Notes under the pieces: model-generated
Told to the model about the DNA's origin: nothing
Seen by the model: only the letters and a program-made list of their open reading frames with translations
Database searches by the model: none
Position numbers and translations under genes: made by a program
Assembly (NCBI GenBank): GCA_964517465.1
Contig: CAZFEK010000006.1
Location: 47,499-111,498 of the forward strand
Origin: JACPUX01 sp964517465
GTDB lineage: Bacteria > Pseudomonadota > Gammaproteobacteria > Burkholderiales > Casimicrobiaceae
Length of the DNA: 64,000 bases
Reading direction: 5' to 3'
Shown: piece after piece, positions 17,251 through 26,940 of the stretch
Numbering within the stretch: the first letter of the stretch is position 1
How the letters are laid out: each line of letters opens with the position of its first letter

Positions 17251-19604
17251 ATCCGGGCAAACTGCTCTTCGAGGGCGCCGGTGTATGCCGCCATATCGAA
17301 AAGGGGGCTTTCCAAGCCGCTTTTCGCAAGGTGAGCGCGGTGTGCGGCCAAGTGCTCTCGCGAGTGCGCGAGTCGTATCGCCAGCTCTTTGTATTCCTCG
17401 AAATTCGCGGCGACGAGACCGGGCAAACCGGCTGCCGTGAGCTGGCTTGCCGCGACTCGTCCGGCAAACGTTTCCCCTCTGCAGGTCAAGACCGGAAGAC
17501 CCATCAGTAGTGCATCGTTGCAAGTAGTGTGAGCGTTGCACGGCAAAGTGTCTAGAAACAGGTCGGCAAGCGGGTAGCGCGACAAATGCTCCCGAGGTCT
17601 TTGTGGCGGCGCAAAGATCAAACGCTTTGGATCGACATCCTGATCGAGGGCCTCGCGTTGCAAGTTCGCTATGGCCGCGGGCTCTCCCGCTAACAGCCAA
17701 AGGACCGAGCCCTCGGTGCTGCGCAGAATGTCCATCCACCGCTGAAACATCTCTGGCGTCAGTTTGTACAATCCGTTGAAGCAGCAATAGACGAACGCAC
17801 CTTCAGGCAAGGCGTGTTCGGCGCGCGCGGGACATGCCACGGACGGCCTTCGGCGGGTGTCGCTGGGCAGATAGCAATGTGGGAGATAGAGGAATCGCTC
17901 GCTGAAATACTCCTGCATCTCAGGAGGAGTAACCATTCGGTCGGTGACGATGTAATCGTAGCGCGAGCTGCCCAGCGTTCCCGGATAACCGAGGTAATTG
18001 ACCTGCACCGGGGCCAGGCGCTGGGAGAATACTCTGGTGCGTGCATACTGAATGTAACCGTCGAGATCTACCAAAAGATCAATCGCGTCCTCATCCACCC
18101 GACGGCAGATTTGATCGTCCGTAAGGTCGCCGCAGTCGACAAAATGCTCGATCGCGCTTTTGATTCGGCGCCGGTAGTCGCTATCCTCATCGGGGCTTGA
18201 AGAGTAGACGAACACCTCGAATCGCGCGCGATCGTGGCGTTCCCATACCTCAGTGATAAGGCTGGGCGTGGGATGATTGCGAATCGCGGAAGTGACGTAT
18301 CCGAGGCGAATGCGCTCCGCGGAAAGCCTTGTCGTTCGCCGAAGGGAGTCATGCGCGGCTGAAGTGACCACGCTGCTATAGGCTTCGGCAATTCGCTTTT
18401 GCTCGGCCGCGCTCACCGGTGCCGACATGAACCAGTGCGAGGGAGGGCGCAGGGTTTCGATCTCTGCGAGCCACCTAGGCAGTTCTTTCGCCAGACGGCG
18501 GTATTCGCGATAGTCGCACTGCTTCTTGGCGATCTCGAACAGCAACATTTCGCCTCGCGCGGCGTTTTCCCCGAGTCGGATGGCACGCGCGACGAACCCT
18601 TTCGCTTCATCGAGGCGGTTGGCTTCGAGGCAGGCATGGCCAAGCTGCAAGTTTACGATGGCGCTGTCGGGCTGGCGCATCTGCACCTCGCGAAAGGCGA
18701 CCAAAGCGGCGGCGGTGTCGCCAACTTCCGTGTAGGCCAAGGCCAGGCTGAGCCAGTATTGGGCGTAGCCAGCGCACTCGGGAATGGTCGGCAAAAGCAC
18801 AGCCAGTGCATTTCGGCCTCGGCGAGCCTTGGCGAGAAACTCGCCGTAGTTGGCGCGCGCCTCCCAGGAATGCGGGTCGGATTGCAATGCGGCCACCCAG
18901 GCTCTTTCCGCGAGATCGTCAGAGCCCAGGCGCGAATGTGCGATGCCTAGCTGATTGAGCAACAGCGGGTTGTCCGGATAACGATCGAGTCCTCGCGCCA
19001 GGACAGCTGTGGCCTGTTCCGGTTCGCCTCTGTCCAATAAGGCTTGCGTCAGTTCAAAGAAGACCTCGGGCTGCTCCTGACCAAGCGCCAGAGCCCTTCG
19101 CAGGTGTTCTTCCGCGGTTTTGGGGTCGCAAACTCGCCCGGCCAGTCCAAGCAGGACGCTGGACTGAGCATCGCTTGGCCAGCGCTGAGCGTATTCCCGC
19201 GCATGCTGCTGCGCAATCTTCATTCGGTCCAGCGCAATTTCCGCGCGGATGCGGCTGGAGAAAAACTGAGGATGTTCCGGATAAACCGCAATCGCGCGCT
19301 CGATCTTTTCCAGCGCCGTCGCAGCCTTTCCTTGCGCTAAGTCGAGCAAGCCCAAAAGATGCCAGGCGTCCGGATTTTCCGGTTGCTGGTGCAAGACTCG
19401 CTGGTAGCGTTGCGCGGCCTCGGCGGGTCGTCCCGACTGCTGCAGCGCCAAGCCTTCGCTCAGCAGGGCAAAAACGTCTGTACTGCCGGTAGCCGGCACC
19501 CCATCGAGCGGAGAAGTTTCCGCCATTTCCGCACCGTGGCAGTGCTTGAAGCGTTTGCCGCTCCCGCACGGGCAGGACGCGTTGCGCGACGGGAGGGTGG
19601 TCAT
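17229..19604 (-). CDS. SEC-C/TPR/GT41 protein, canonical OGT-like
   Basis: About 791 residues from ATG at 19604. The start is fixed by the 4-bp ATGA overlap with the upstream gene; a longer open frame to 20213 runs through that gene. A SEC-C zinc motif (CPCGSGKRFKHCHG) sits at about 10-24, then TPR repeats to about 330, then a GT41 domain from about 430 to 785. The catalytic landmarks are well kept: RNHPTPSL, LLVDLDGY, CFNGLYKLTP with the Lys, and LDTLPCNAHTTCNDALLMG with the His/Asp cluster. Of the four GT41-type proteins here it looks closest to an active enzyme. It is a close paralogue of the next gene. Confidence 0.87.
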   Translation of the reverse strand: MTTLPSRNASCPCGSGKRFKHCHGAEMAETSPLDGVPATGSTDVFALLSEGLALQQSGRPAEAAQRYQRVLHQQPENPDAWHLLGLLDLAQGKAATALEKIERAIAVYPEHPQFFSSRIRAEIALDRMKIAQQHAREYAQRWPSDAQSSVLLGLAGRVCDPKTAEEHLRRALALGQEQPEVFFELTQALLDRGEPEQATAVLARGLDRYPDNPLLLNQLGIAHSRLGSDDLAERAWVAALQSDPHSWEARANYGEFLAKARRGRNALAVLLPTIPECAGYAQYWLSLALAYTEVGDTAAALVAFREVQMRQPDSAIVNLQLGHACLEANRLDEAKGFVARAIRLGENAARGEMLLFEIAKKQCDYREYRRLAKELPRWLAEIETLRPPSHWFMSAPVSAAEQKRIAEAYSSVVTSAAHDSLRRTTRLSAERIRLGYVTSAIRNHPTPSLITEVWERHDRARFEVFVYSSSPDEDSDYRRRIKSAIEHFVDCGDLTDDQICRRVDEDAIDLLVDLDGYIQYARTRVFSQRLAPVQVNYLGYPGTLGSSRYDYIVTDRMVTPPEMQEYFSERFLYLPHCYLPSDTRRRPSVACPARAEHALPEGAFVYCCFNGLYKLTPEMFQRWMDILRSTEGSVLWLLAGEPAAIANLQREALDQDVDPKRLIFAPPQRPREHLSRYPLADLFLDTLPCNAHTTCNDALLMGLPVLTCRGETFAGRVAASQLTAAGLPGLVAANFEEYKELAIRLAHSREHLAAHRAHLAKSGLESPLFDMAAYTGALEEQFARIHAECSA

Positions 19605-21973
19605 GCCTGTCTCGGTACCGGCGCGCGTGAAAGCACCGCCGTGCTGGCCGAAAACACGCAATCCTCTAGATTGCGGGCGAAAGCCGCCATGTCGAAGAGC
19701 GGTGAACTCGGTCCGCGGGTGATGAGGTGGCGGCGGTAGGCACCAAGGCGGTCGCGATCGCGCGCCAAGGAGACCGCGAGTTCGACATATTCCTCCTCGG
19801 TCGCAACCACCAGCTCGGCCAAGCCCACGGCGTGAAGATGGCTCGCCGCGACGCGGCTGACGAAGCTGTTGCCGATGCGACTGAGCACCGGCACCCCCAT
19901 CAGCAGCGCGTCGTTGCAGGTGGTGTGGGCATTGTAGGGGAGGCTGTCGAGGAACAGATCGGCAAGGGGATACCGCGCCAGATGCTGCGCCAGCGGCGCG
20001 TTCGGGGCGAACACCAGCCTTAGGGGATCGATGCCTTGAGCTTGCGCTTGCCGGCGCAAATGATCCTGTGCGACGGAGGAGCTGACCAGCATCCAAAGAA
20101 CGCTCCCCGGCACTTGCTTCAAGACGCGCATCCAAACCGCGAACATCTCGGGCAGTATCTTGTAAACCTGGTTGAAGACGCAATACACGATAGCTTCCTC
20201 GGGCAGCCCCCAAGCGGTGCGCGTGCTTTCGAGGTTGAACGGCTTGCGCGTGGTGTCGCTCGGCATATAGCAGTGCGGCAAATAGAGGAAACGCTCACTG
20301 AAGTGATCCTGTTCCGAGGGCGGCGTGACCACCCGGTCGGTGAGCACATAATCGTGGTAGTGCGTGCCCAAGGTCCCGGGATAACCGAGATAGTTGATTT
20401 GCACCGGAGCGAGGCGGCTTGCCAAAAGCGTGCTGCGCGAATGCTGGGTGTGGCCGTCGAGATCGATCAGGACATCGATTTGATCCGCGAGGATGCGCTC
20501 TCGCATTTGCCTAAAGGATACTTCGGCGAGGTCCGTGAAATGCTCCGCGGCGCCCTCCATGCGGCGCCTCGTCGGCGTACCGTCGTTCGGACCGTAGGAG
20601 TACAGAAACAGCTCGACACGGCGCCGATCATGCCGCTCGAGAACCTCCGCGATCAAGGTTGCCACGGGGTGTTCCCGGAATGAGCAGGAAAAATAGCCCA
20701 GTCTGAGCCGATCACTTGGTGAGCGGGTGGCGCGCGNNNNNNNNNNNNNNNNNNNNNNNNNNNNNNNNNNNNNNNNNNNNNNNNNNNNNNNNNNNNNNNN
20801 NNNNNNNNNNNNNNNNNNNNNNNNNNNNNNNNNNNNGGCGCGCGCGATGCGCAGTTGCTCAGCTGCGGTGGTCGGCAGAGAAAGAAAGCGAAAGGGCGAC
20901 AGTGGAGTGCTCTCGCAGCCCGCGACCCACTTCGGAACTTGGGCGAGCAGCGCGGGCATGCTCGCCCAATCGGCGGTCTGCTGCAAGAGGTGCAACAGCA
21001 GCGACGCTGCAGCCGGGAAATCGGTCCGCAGAGCGATCGCGTCACGCAAGTAGCCTACCGCTCGCTCGGGTTGGCGCAACTCGAAGCAAATAGCTCCGAG
21101 GTTATAGGTCAGTTCCGGGTGCCCGGGACAAAGATCGAGCGCGCGCTTAAATGCGGTAGCTGCTTCCTCGAGGCGTCCGATGGCCTGCAGCGAAACCGCC
21201 AAGCCAGACCACAGCTCGGGCGCGCTACCCAATGCCGGGGCGGCGGCTTGAAATAGAGGGACCGCCTGCAGATGTTCTCCCCGAGCGGCGAGAAGCCTGG
21301 CCTGGTTGGCCTGGGCCGGAGCGAGATTAGGGGCAGCCCGTAAGGCGGCAGAGTAGGCTGCTTCAGCCGCTGCCATGCCACCCTGAGCCTCAAGTGCAAG
21401 CCCCAAGTTGTTGTGCAGCTGAGCGTCGTTCGGGTGTTTCGCGAGACCCGCCTCAAGCGCATGCTGTGCGCCCCTGGGGTTACCCCTTTGCATCCGGACT
21501 TGCGCGAGTTCGAAGCTCGCTTCGGCGAGGCCGGAATCAAGGGTCGTCGCTCGCTCAAATGCGGCTTCAGCGGATTCGAGGTCGGATCGCGCCAGGCACT
21601 TTCCCAGGGCAAGCCAAACGTCTGCTCGCTGGGAGTTCGATAGAGCGAGTTCGCGCGCCGAGGCAAGTGCGCCTTCTTGTTGCCCGAGCATGAGCAGCGC
21701 ATTCACGCGAATCAACGCCAGATCGGGTTGACGCGGGAATTGCTCAAGTGCTTGGTCGGCGCCAACGAGTGCATCTCGAGGGTTTCCTCGCTGGAGCGCC
21801 AACTCCGCTCTTTGGCGGGCTTGGTCGAGGTTGCCGGCGACTTGCTCACGCCCCGGGACCCAGCTGCCGCGGACGGCGTGATCTCCTTCGGCAAGGCCGT
21901 GACAGTGTTTGTAGCGCTTACCGCTGCCGCAAGGGCACGGCGCGTTGCGAGGGTATGGGCCGGCTTCGCTCAT
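19601..21973 (-). CDS. SEC-C/TPR/GT41 protein interrupted by an assembly gap
   Basis: The gene starts at ATG 21973 and overlaps both neighbours by 4 bp. It has a SEC-C motif (CPCGSGKRYKHCHG) near the start, a long TPR array to about 350, and a GT41 domain from about residue 420. Kept GT41 landmarks are FREHPVATL, VLIDLDGHTQHSR, VFNQVYKILP and LDSLPYNAHTTCNDALLMG. A run of 98 N falls between TPR and catalytic domain. The reading frame on both sides agrees only if the true gap length is compatible, so the 790-residue length is not reliable. It is paralogous to the downstream gene (both share SERFLYLPHCY), consistent with tandem duplication. Confidence 0.82.
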   Translation of the reverse strand: MSEAGPYPRNAPCPCGSGKRYKHCHGLAEGDHAVRGSWVPGREQVAGNLDQARQRAELALQRGNPRDALVGADQALEQFPRQPDLALIRVNALLMLGQQEGALASARELALSNSQRADVWLALGKCLARSDLESAEAAFERATTLDSGLAEASFELAQVRMQRGNPRGAQHALEAGLAKHPNDAQLHNNLGLALEAQGGMAAAEAAYSAALRAAPNLAPAQANQARLLAARGEHLQAVPLFQAAAPALGSAPELWSGLAVSLQAIGRLEEAATAFKRALDLCPGHPELTYNLGAICFELRQPERAVGYLRDAIALRTDFPAAASLLLHLLQQTADWASMPALLAQVPKWVAGCESTPLSPFRFLSLPTTAAEQLRIARAXXXXXXXXXXXXXXXXXXXXXXXXXXXXXXXXXXRATRSPSDRLRLGYFSCSFREHPVATLIAEVLERHDRRRVELFLYSYGPNDGTPTRRRMEGAAEHFTDLAEVSFRQMRERILADQIDVLIDLDGHTQHSRSTLLASRLAPVQINYLGYPGTLGTHYHDYVLTDRVVTPPSEQDHFSERFLYLPHCYMPSDTTRKPFNLESTRTAWGLPEEAIVYCVFNQVYKILPEMFAVWMRVLKQVPGSVLWMLVSSSVAQDHLRRQAQAQGIDPLRLVFAPNAPLAQHLARYPLADLFLDSLPYNAHTTCNDALLMGVPVLSRIGNSFVSRVAASHLHAVGLAELVVATEEEYVELAVSLARDRDRLGAYRRHLITRGPSSPLFDMAAFARNLEDCVFSASTAVLSRAPVPRQA
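20739..20836. other. Assembly gap (98 N)
   Basis: The sequence is undetermined here, flanked on both sides by GGCGCGCG-type repeats that probably caused the assembly or sequencing failure. The gap lies inside a TPR/GT41 gene. Its real length is unknown. Confidence 0.98.
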
Positions 21974-24231
21974 TCTTGGGCAAGGTATTGCAGTTCTTCG
22001 GCGACACGCGCCAGCGGTGCATTCCAGTCGGCGAGGCGCTGTTGGCGAAAAAGGCGTGCACTGGGATACCAGGAGCTATCGTCGCGGTCGAGCTGCCACC
22101 GCCAATCCGGTGCGTAGGGAAGCAATATCCAGGTCCTTCGCGCCATGGCACCCGCGAGATGCGCGACACTGGTATCCACGGTGAGAACCAGATCCAGGAC
22201 TTCGAGCAACGCCGCGGTGTCGCCAAAATCATGCAGATGCTCGGCGACATCCCGGGGACGAAAGGTCGGATCGACAGCAAGAAGCTGGCGTCTCGCTTCG
22301 CCCATTTGCAGGGAAATCCATTCGATCTCCTGGAGCTTCAAGAGCGGCTCAAGTGCAGTGAGATGAAGCGAGCGATTGCGGTCATTGCTATGCGTGGGAT
22401 TTCCCGCCCAAACCAATCCGACGCGCAGGGCGCGCTGCGGCCCAAGGCGTTCTCGCCATTGCGACACGCGCTCGGGCTTACTCCAGAGGTAGGGCGTTTT
22501 TGCCGGAATGGCGTCTGTTTTCGTGGCGTAGTGCAGCGGCAAGCTCGCCAAAGAGAACTGCGCCCGGCAGTCGGAATCCACGGCGCCTCGCGGAATCAGG
22601 CGGACCTCGGCGGTCAAAGTGGACAGGACGGGGTGCAGGGCAGGATCGCAAGCCAAAGTGATCGACAACCCTTGCGCTTCAAGCAGCGGTAGGTAGCGCG
22701 CGAACTGGATCGTGTCGCCAATTCCCTGTTCGGCTTGAAGCTGCAGTCGCTGCCCCGCTTCCGCACGCCCATTCCAGCGCGGCAGCTTAGCCTGGTTCTC
22801 CTTGCCGGCGAGATCTGGAATTTGCAGCCTCGATTCATATTGCTGCCAACCTTCTTCGAATTCTCCTCTTAGCAGCAAAGCGAGAGAAAGATTCCACCTC
22901 GCGCGAGTGAAGCCCGGTTCGATGCGTAGCGCCTCGCGAAAAGCCGCGACTGCGTCCGGTATTTGGTTCAGCGCCTGTCTTGCCAAACCCAGATTGCTCC
23001 AGGTTAATGCTTGGCGAGGTTCCAAGCTCAACACTCTTTCGAACGACGTAATCGCTTCTTCGTAGCGGTTCGCCTCCATCAAGGCAAGAGCGAGGTTGTT
23101 ATGAAAGTTGGGTTCTTGCGGACGCAGCGCGGAAGCGCGTGTGAGCAGCGGCAATGCGGCGGCAAGGTCCTTGCGTTGATAGGCGATCACGCCCAGGAAA
23201 TGCATGGCGACGGGATGCTCGGGCTCGGCCACGAGGATTTCGCGGTAAAGGTTTTCGGCCGAGGCGAGATCACCGGCCTCGTGGCGCTTGAGTGCCTCAT
23301 CGATACGTCGAACCGCTGGGTGTTCGCCGGGGGAAGCTAGGGGCGGCGAGGGGGGGGCGCCAAGTGCGCCGTGGCAAACCTTGAAGCGTCGCGCGCTGCC
23401 GCATGGGCAGGCATCGTTGCGTCCGGCGAGAGGGCCGGAGCGAACACCTTCGGCATGTTGCAAGAGACGCAAGACCCCTTGCTCCCTGGGTTGCACTTCG
23501 AGTATTCGGCGAAAGACACCTGCGGCGGCTTCGTACCTTCCGGCAACGAGGTAATTGACGCCCAGCACCCGCAACTGCGGTGCCTCGGTATGAGCATCCG
23601 AAAGCGCAGCGAGGATCTCAGGCAGTTCCGCATCGGAAACAGTCAGCCAGAAGTTGAACAGCGCGTGAAAGCCGAAAGTGGGTTGCGACAGCGGAGCCAC
23701 CTCAAAGGCGAATCGATCGGCCAATTCTCCAGGAGCAAACCGAATCCCGTGACGCGTTTCGAGTAAGGTTCGGTAGGTTTGGCCGATGGCGACGTCTTCG
23801 ATGCCGATATCAATGATATCTGGGTCGGCAAGTGCATCGAGCAAGCGCTTGGAGCGCAGCGAAAATCCCCCGTTGCCGATATCCCTTCCGGGCGGCAACC
23901 ATGGCCAGCGTGCGCCGAGGTAGTCGTAGTGCCGGAATGAATCCTGCCAGCATTCGGGGTGAATCACGTAGCCATCCCATTGAACCACCAGCACCAGGGG
24001 GGTATCGATGTGCTCGCGCAGATTCTTGATCATTAGCCGCGAATAGTCCGATGCCGAGGCCAGCGGCGGAATAGCGACGGCCTGGATGTTCGCGTGATCG
24101 ACGCTTCGATCGGTGAAGAACAACACCCTGCCGAAGCGGCAAGCGCTCATGCTGCGGCGCAGAGCACGCAAAGCGAGATCGTGGTTGCGCGTGTCGGCGC
24201 AAACCAAGGTGCAATCGCCAAGATCGATCAT
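21970..24231 (-). CDS. DUF5672/SEC-C/TPR/GT9-like multidomain glycosyltransferase
   Basis: About 753 residues from ATG 24231, chosen because it forms the ATGA overlap seen at the other junctions; a TTG at 24249 is the alternative. Residues about 1-200 resemble DUF5672 (CADTRNHDLALRAL, VVQWDGYVIHPECW, GNGGFSLRSK), a domain related to family-A glycosyltransferases. A SEC-C-like motif (CPCGSARRFKVCHG) follows near 268-285, then TPR repeats to about 480. The end is a heptosyltransferase-like GT9 domain (GIGDTIQFARYLPLL, VGLVWAGNP, LVLTVDTSVAHLAGAM). A G8/C8 tract (23350-23357) falls in the Pro-rich linker after SEC-C. Two putative glycosyltransferase domains in one TPR scaffold is unusual. Confidence 0.8.
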   Translation of the reverse strand: MIDLGDCTLVCADTRNHDLALRALRRSMSACRFGRVLFFTDRSVDHANIQAVAIPPLASASDYSRLMIKNLREHIDTPLVLVVQWDGYVIHPECWQDSFRHYDYLGARWPWLPPGRDIGNGGFSLRSKRLLDALADPDIIDIGIEDVAIGQTYRTLLETRHGIRFAPGELADRFAFEVAPLSQPTFGFHALFNFWLTVSDAELPEILAALSDAHTEAPQLRVLGVNYLVAGRYEAAAGVFRRILEVQPREQGVLRLLQHAEGVRSGPLAGRNDACPCGSARRFKVCHGALGAPPSPPLASPGEHPAVRRIDEALKRHEAGDLASAENLYREILVAEPEHPVAMHFLGVIAYQRKDLAAALPLLTRASALRPQEPNFHNNLALALMEANRYEEAITSFERVLSLEPRQALTWSNLGLARQALNQIPDAVAAFREALRIEPGFTRARWNLSLALLLRGEFEEGWQQYESRLQIPDLAGKENQAKLPRWNGRAEAGQRLQLQAEQGIGDTIQFARYLPLLEAQGLSITLACDPALHPVLSTLTAEVRLIPRGAVDSDCRAQFSLASLPLHYATKTDAIPAKTPYLWSKPERVSQWRERLGPQRALRVGLVWAGNPTHSNDRNRSLHLTALEPLLKLQEIEWISLQMGEARRQLLAVDPTFRPRDVAEHLHDFGDTAALLEVLDLVLTVDTSVAHLAGAMARRTWILLPYAPDWRWQLDRDDSSWYPSARLFRQQRLADWNAPLARVAEELQYLAQE

Positions 24232-25631
24232 TCTTGAGGACCGGTCCAACTCGCGGGTCGAGACAGATTAGTCTTTTGCATTCGCTCACGTAGGTCAAGG
24301 GCAAGCAGCGCCAAAGCGAAGAGCAGGGTGGGCGCCAAATGAAGCAAGGCGCGATTGACAGTGGAAAAGTCGCTGACCCAGAGTGCCGCATTGCTGAAAA
24401 AGAAGACCACAAACAGAAATGCGAAGGCACCGCCTAGATAGATCGTCAGCACCATCAGCCGCGCAGTAAAGAGTGCGCGCCAGAACACTAGCGATGCCAG
24501 CAGCGCGGTATACCACAAGAGGTGCCAGTTGCCGAGTACGAACGTGGTTTCGAACAGCGAGCGCCAGACCGGCTGAAAGCTCGCGTGCAGTTGATAGCCC
24601 ATGATGCGGGGGTCATAGTGGGCGAGCACGAACAAGGAAATCATACCCACCGCACCTAGGGCGAGGACGACTTTCCAGCCGCGCTTCCCAAAAAGCACAG
24701 GCAAGACGGCGGGGGCAAGCAAAACCAACCAGACCCATCCCGGTGTTTTGAGCATGGGTGCGCCCAGCGCAAGGAGTATCGCCAACGCCAGGTGTTTGAG
24801 CTTGCGTTCCATCGACCAGCGCCAGAAGGAAATAGCTGCCAGGCCTGCAAATACGGCGAGCGGTAAATCGGCATAACCTGGCAGCGCGAGGTGCACTCCG
24901 ACAAAGGGTAAGGAGAGTAATAGGTAGGTCACGCCCATCGCAAACAGCGGACCCGCGACGGTGCGAATTTGTGCATAGAAGCCAAGACCCAGCGCGATGC
25001 CAAATGCCAACCAAGGCAGATTCACGAGAGCGTCGTCCCAATGGCCTATGCATAGCGACATCCAAACTTGGATCAGGGGAATCCCCGGGGGGTAGTGCGG
25101 GTTTGCGTCTGTATACTGCGCGGTGCCGGCGAGAACTTCGGCGGCGCTTCCAAACGGGACGATGGTACCCAGCGAATACCAAACCTTGGCTTTGGTCGCC
25201 CAGTGGGCCCATGTGTCCCATCCAAAGCTCGGCCGCCAAAGAATTTCGAGCAAAAACTGAAATCCGCGCAGGCCAAGCAGAACCAAGAGACCCCACCAGA
25301 GCACCCGCCCCCAGCGCGATAGGGTTCGCCATCCGGCGGCCAACCCGACCGTCCCGCCAGGCGGCAATCTGCGCCAAGCGAACGTCAAGGCCAAGAGCAG
25401 AACGACGAACGGAAATACGACTGTCCAAACGCTGAAGCTAACTCGCAATAGGGCGAGAAAACGCATCCAAAGAATGACCAGCAAGAGGCCCACGAGCCAG
25501 CCATAGCCACCCGTAAAGCACGCACCCGCCCGGTCGCCATACCGACGCCAGAAGAAAGCCACGACGAGGCAGCCGCTAGTCCAAGGTAACAGAACGCCGA
25601 GAAGAGCGAGGAGTATATCCATGTTGCTCAT
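24228..25631 (-). CDS. Multi-spanning membrane protein, possible GT39-type transferase
   Basis: The 467-residue protein has about eleven or twelve hydrophobic helices. A periplasmic-type loop between early helices (RPSFGWDTWAHWATKAKVW) and a YTDANPHYPPGIPL segment resemble the acidic first loop of GT-C enzymes such as PMT/ArnT, which use lipid-linked sugars on the periplasmic side. I could not identify a certain Asp-Glu catalytic pair, so the assignment is tentative. An O-antigen polymerase or ligase is an alternative. It overlaps both neighbours by 4 bp, so it belongs to the minus-strand glycan operon. Confidence 0.6.
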   Translation of the reverse strand: MSNMDILLALLGVLLPWTSGCLVVAFFWRRYGDRAGACFTGGYGWLVGLLLVILWMRFLALLRVSFSVWTVVFPFVVLLLALTFAWRRLPPGGTVGLAAGWRTLSRWGRVLWWGLLVLLGLRGFQFLLEILWRPSFGWDTWAHWATKAKVWYSLGTIVPFGSAAEVLAGTAQYTDANPHYPPGIPLIQVWMSLCIGHWDDALVNLPWLAFGIALGLGFYAQIRTVAGPLFAMGVTYLLLSLPFVGVHLALPGYADLPLAVFAGLAAISFWRWSMERKLKHLALAILLALGAPMLKTPGWVWLVLLAPAVLPVLFGKRGWKVVLALGAVGMISLFVLAHYDPRIMGYQLHASFQPVWRSLFETTFVLGNWHLLWYTALLASLVFWRALFTARLMVLTIYLGGAFAFLFVVFFFSNAALWVSDFSTVNRALLHLAPTLLFALALLALDLRERMQKTNLSRPASWTGPQE

Positions 25632-26842
25632 CGTACGCGCAGCACTGCGTTTCCCTGCTCGAAGAACAGCAAATCAACCGCAATGGCATCGTGTCCGTCC
25701 CACCTGAGAAGGCTCTCTGCGGGATTGAACTGGAAATTGCGCCGATATAGGGCGACGATATAGTCTCCCGACCGAAGTTGCGAGGGCGCGGGGAGCGCCC
25801 CGCTATGCGTTTGATAGATGACTTGATGCGGAAGCAGATAATAGGCCAGCCGCCCGCGCAGCGAGCCATCTTCGGCCGCAACAATCACTCGACTGGGTTC
25901 CCGAGGTAAGGCCTGCAACGCCGCCCGCGCGAATGCATATACGGGCGCGTCTTCGGCCGCCAGGTGTCGTTCTTCCAGCGACTTTCCACGAAAGGAATCG
26001 GCTGAGACCCAAGTCTGCACAAGCAAACGCCGTTGCCAGAAACCGTCGAGCAGAAGCCAAGAGAACAAGAACAACAGTGCCAGCATTGCGAATTGTCTGC
26101 GCCACCGCATCAGCCAGGCCAAGCAGAGGTAGATTGAGGTACCCACCAAAGTGATCGCTGCGGCTACTGGGGGCAGGGGCAGTCCTGGAGCTTCCGCCTC
26201 AACCGTATTGATTGCCGCACCGTGCCAGGGCGCGAATCGCAGCCATGACTCAAACACCTCCCGCAGAGCTTGTCCTGCGGTATGGGGGGAGGCGACGACC
26301 GAAAGCACCCGCACCGGCTTCCTGGGCCGCCCTTTGATAACCAGAGCAAGTCCGTTGATTCTCCCCATCCAGTCCTGGTCGCTTGCCGTCCAGGCGAAGA
26401 AATAGCCTTGATTGGTTGGCACCAGCGGAAGGGAGTGCGTCGTGCCGGGTCGATAATCGTTGCGCCACAGCAGGGATGCAGAAACCTCGGGACCTATCCC
26501 TTCCACCATCCAGTTGATTCGTCGGTATTCCGCCGCGACCAGCCCCGGAGTTTCCAAGGACACCACCGCCACCCCGGAGGGGTCGGTGTCTTGGATCAAG
26601 ATCGCTTGACCGCTGGAACCGCCGACGCCGCGAACCAGCGTCATAACCTGCCCGGTCCAGGCGCGATTGGGTTGATCGCTGGTCCAGGGCAAGGGCAAAC
26701 TGACGAGCAGGTAGCCCAATAGGCATAGAAAGACAGCGGCGAGCCAGCATAAAGAACCGAGCAACCAAATCTTGGGCCCATCGCTACTGGCGGGACGTGC
26801 CATGCGGTTTGCCAGCTCGTGGAAGCGCCAGGAATCGATCAT
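25628..26842 (-). CDS. Hypothetical inner-membrane protein of the glycan operon
   Basis: This 404-residue protein has one hydrophobic helix near the N-terminus (about 27-50), a long hydrophilic region (about 51-225) of probable periplasmic beta structure, two more helices (about 228-275), and a C-terminal hydrophilic domain of about 125 residues with a DGHDAIAVDLLFF end. I recognise no family. Its 4-bp overlap with the GT-C-like membrane protein suggests the two act together. It starts 98 bp after the undecaprenyl-phosphate transferase gene ends, the only real gap within this minus-strand run. Confidence 0.6.
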   Translation of the reverse strand: MIDSWRFHELANRMARPASSDGPKIWLLGSLCWLAAVFLCLLGYLLVSLPLPWTSDQPNRAWTGQVMTLVRGVGGSSGQAILIQDTDPSGVAVVSLETPGLVAAEYRRINWMVEGIGPEVSASLLWRNDYRPGTTHSLPLVPTNQGYFFAWTASDQDWMGRINGLALVIKGRPRKPVRVLSVVASPHTAGQALREVFESWLRFAPWHGAAINTVEAEAPGLPLPPVAAAITLVGTSIYLCLAWLMRWRRQFAMLALLFLFSWLLLDGFWQRRLLVQTWVSADSFRGKSLEERHLAAEDAPVYAFARAALQALPREPSRVIVAAEDGSLRGRLAYYLLPHQVIYQTHSGALPAPSQLRSGDYIVALYRRNFQFNPAESLLRWDGHDAIAVDLLFFEQGNAVLRVR

Positions 26843-26940
26843 CTACCTGAGGAATACCGGTTTGGTTTGAACCGATTGTTTGAAGCCGACTTACCGCGAC
26901 GAAGCAGCCGAATCATCCGGCCCGCGAACAAGAAACAATC

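Noticed and set aside
19604..20213. N-terminal extension of the SEC-C/TPR/GT41 gene to 20213
   Set aside because: The frame is open but lies inside the upstream paralogue. The ATG at 19604 forms the usual 4-bp overlap and is followed at once by the SEC-C motif.
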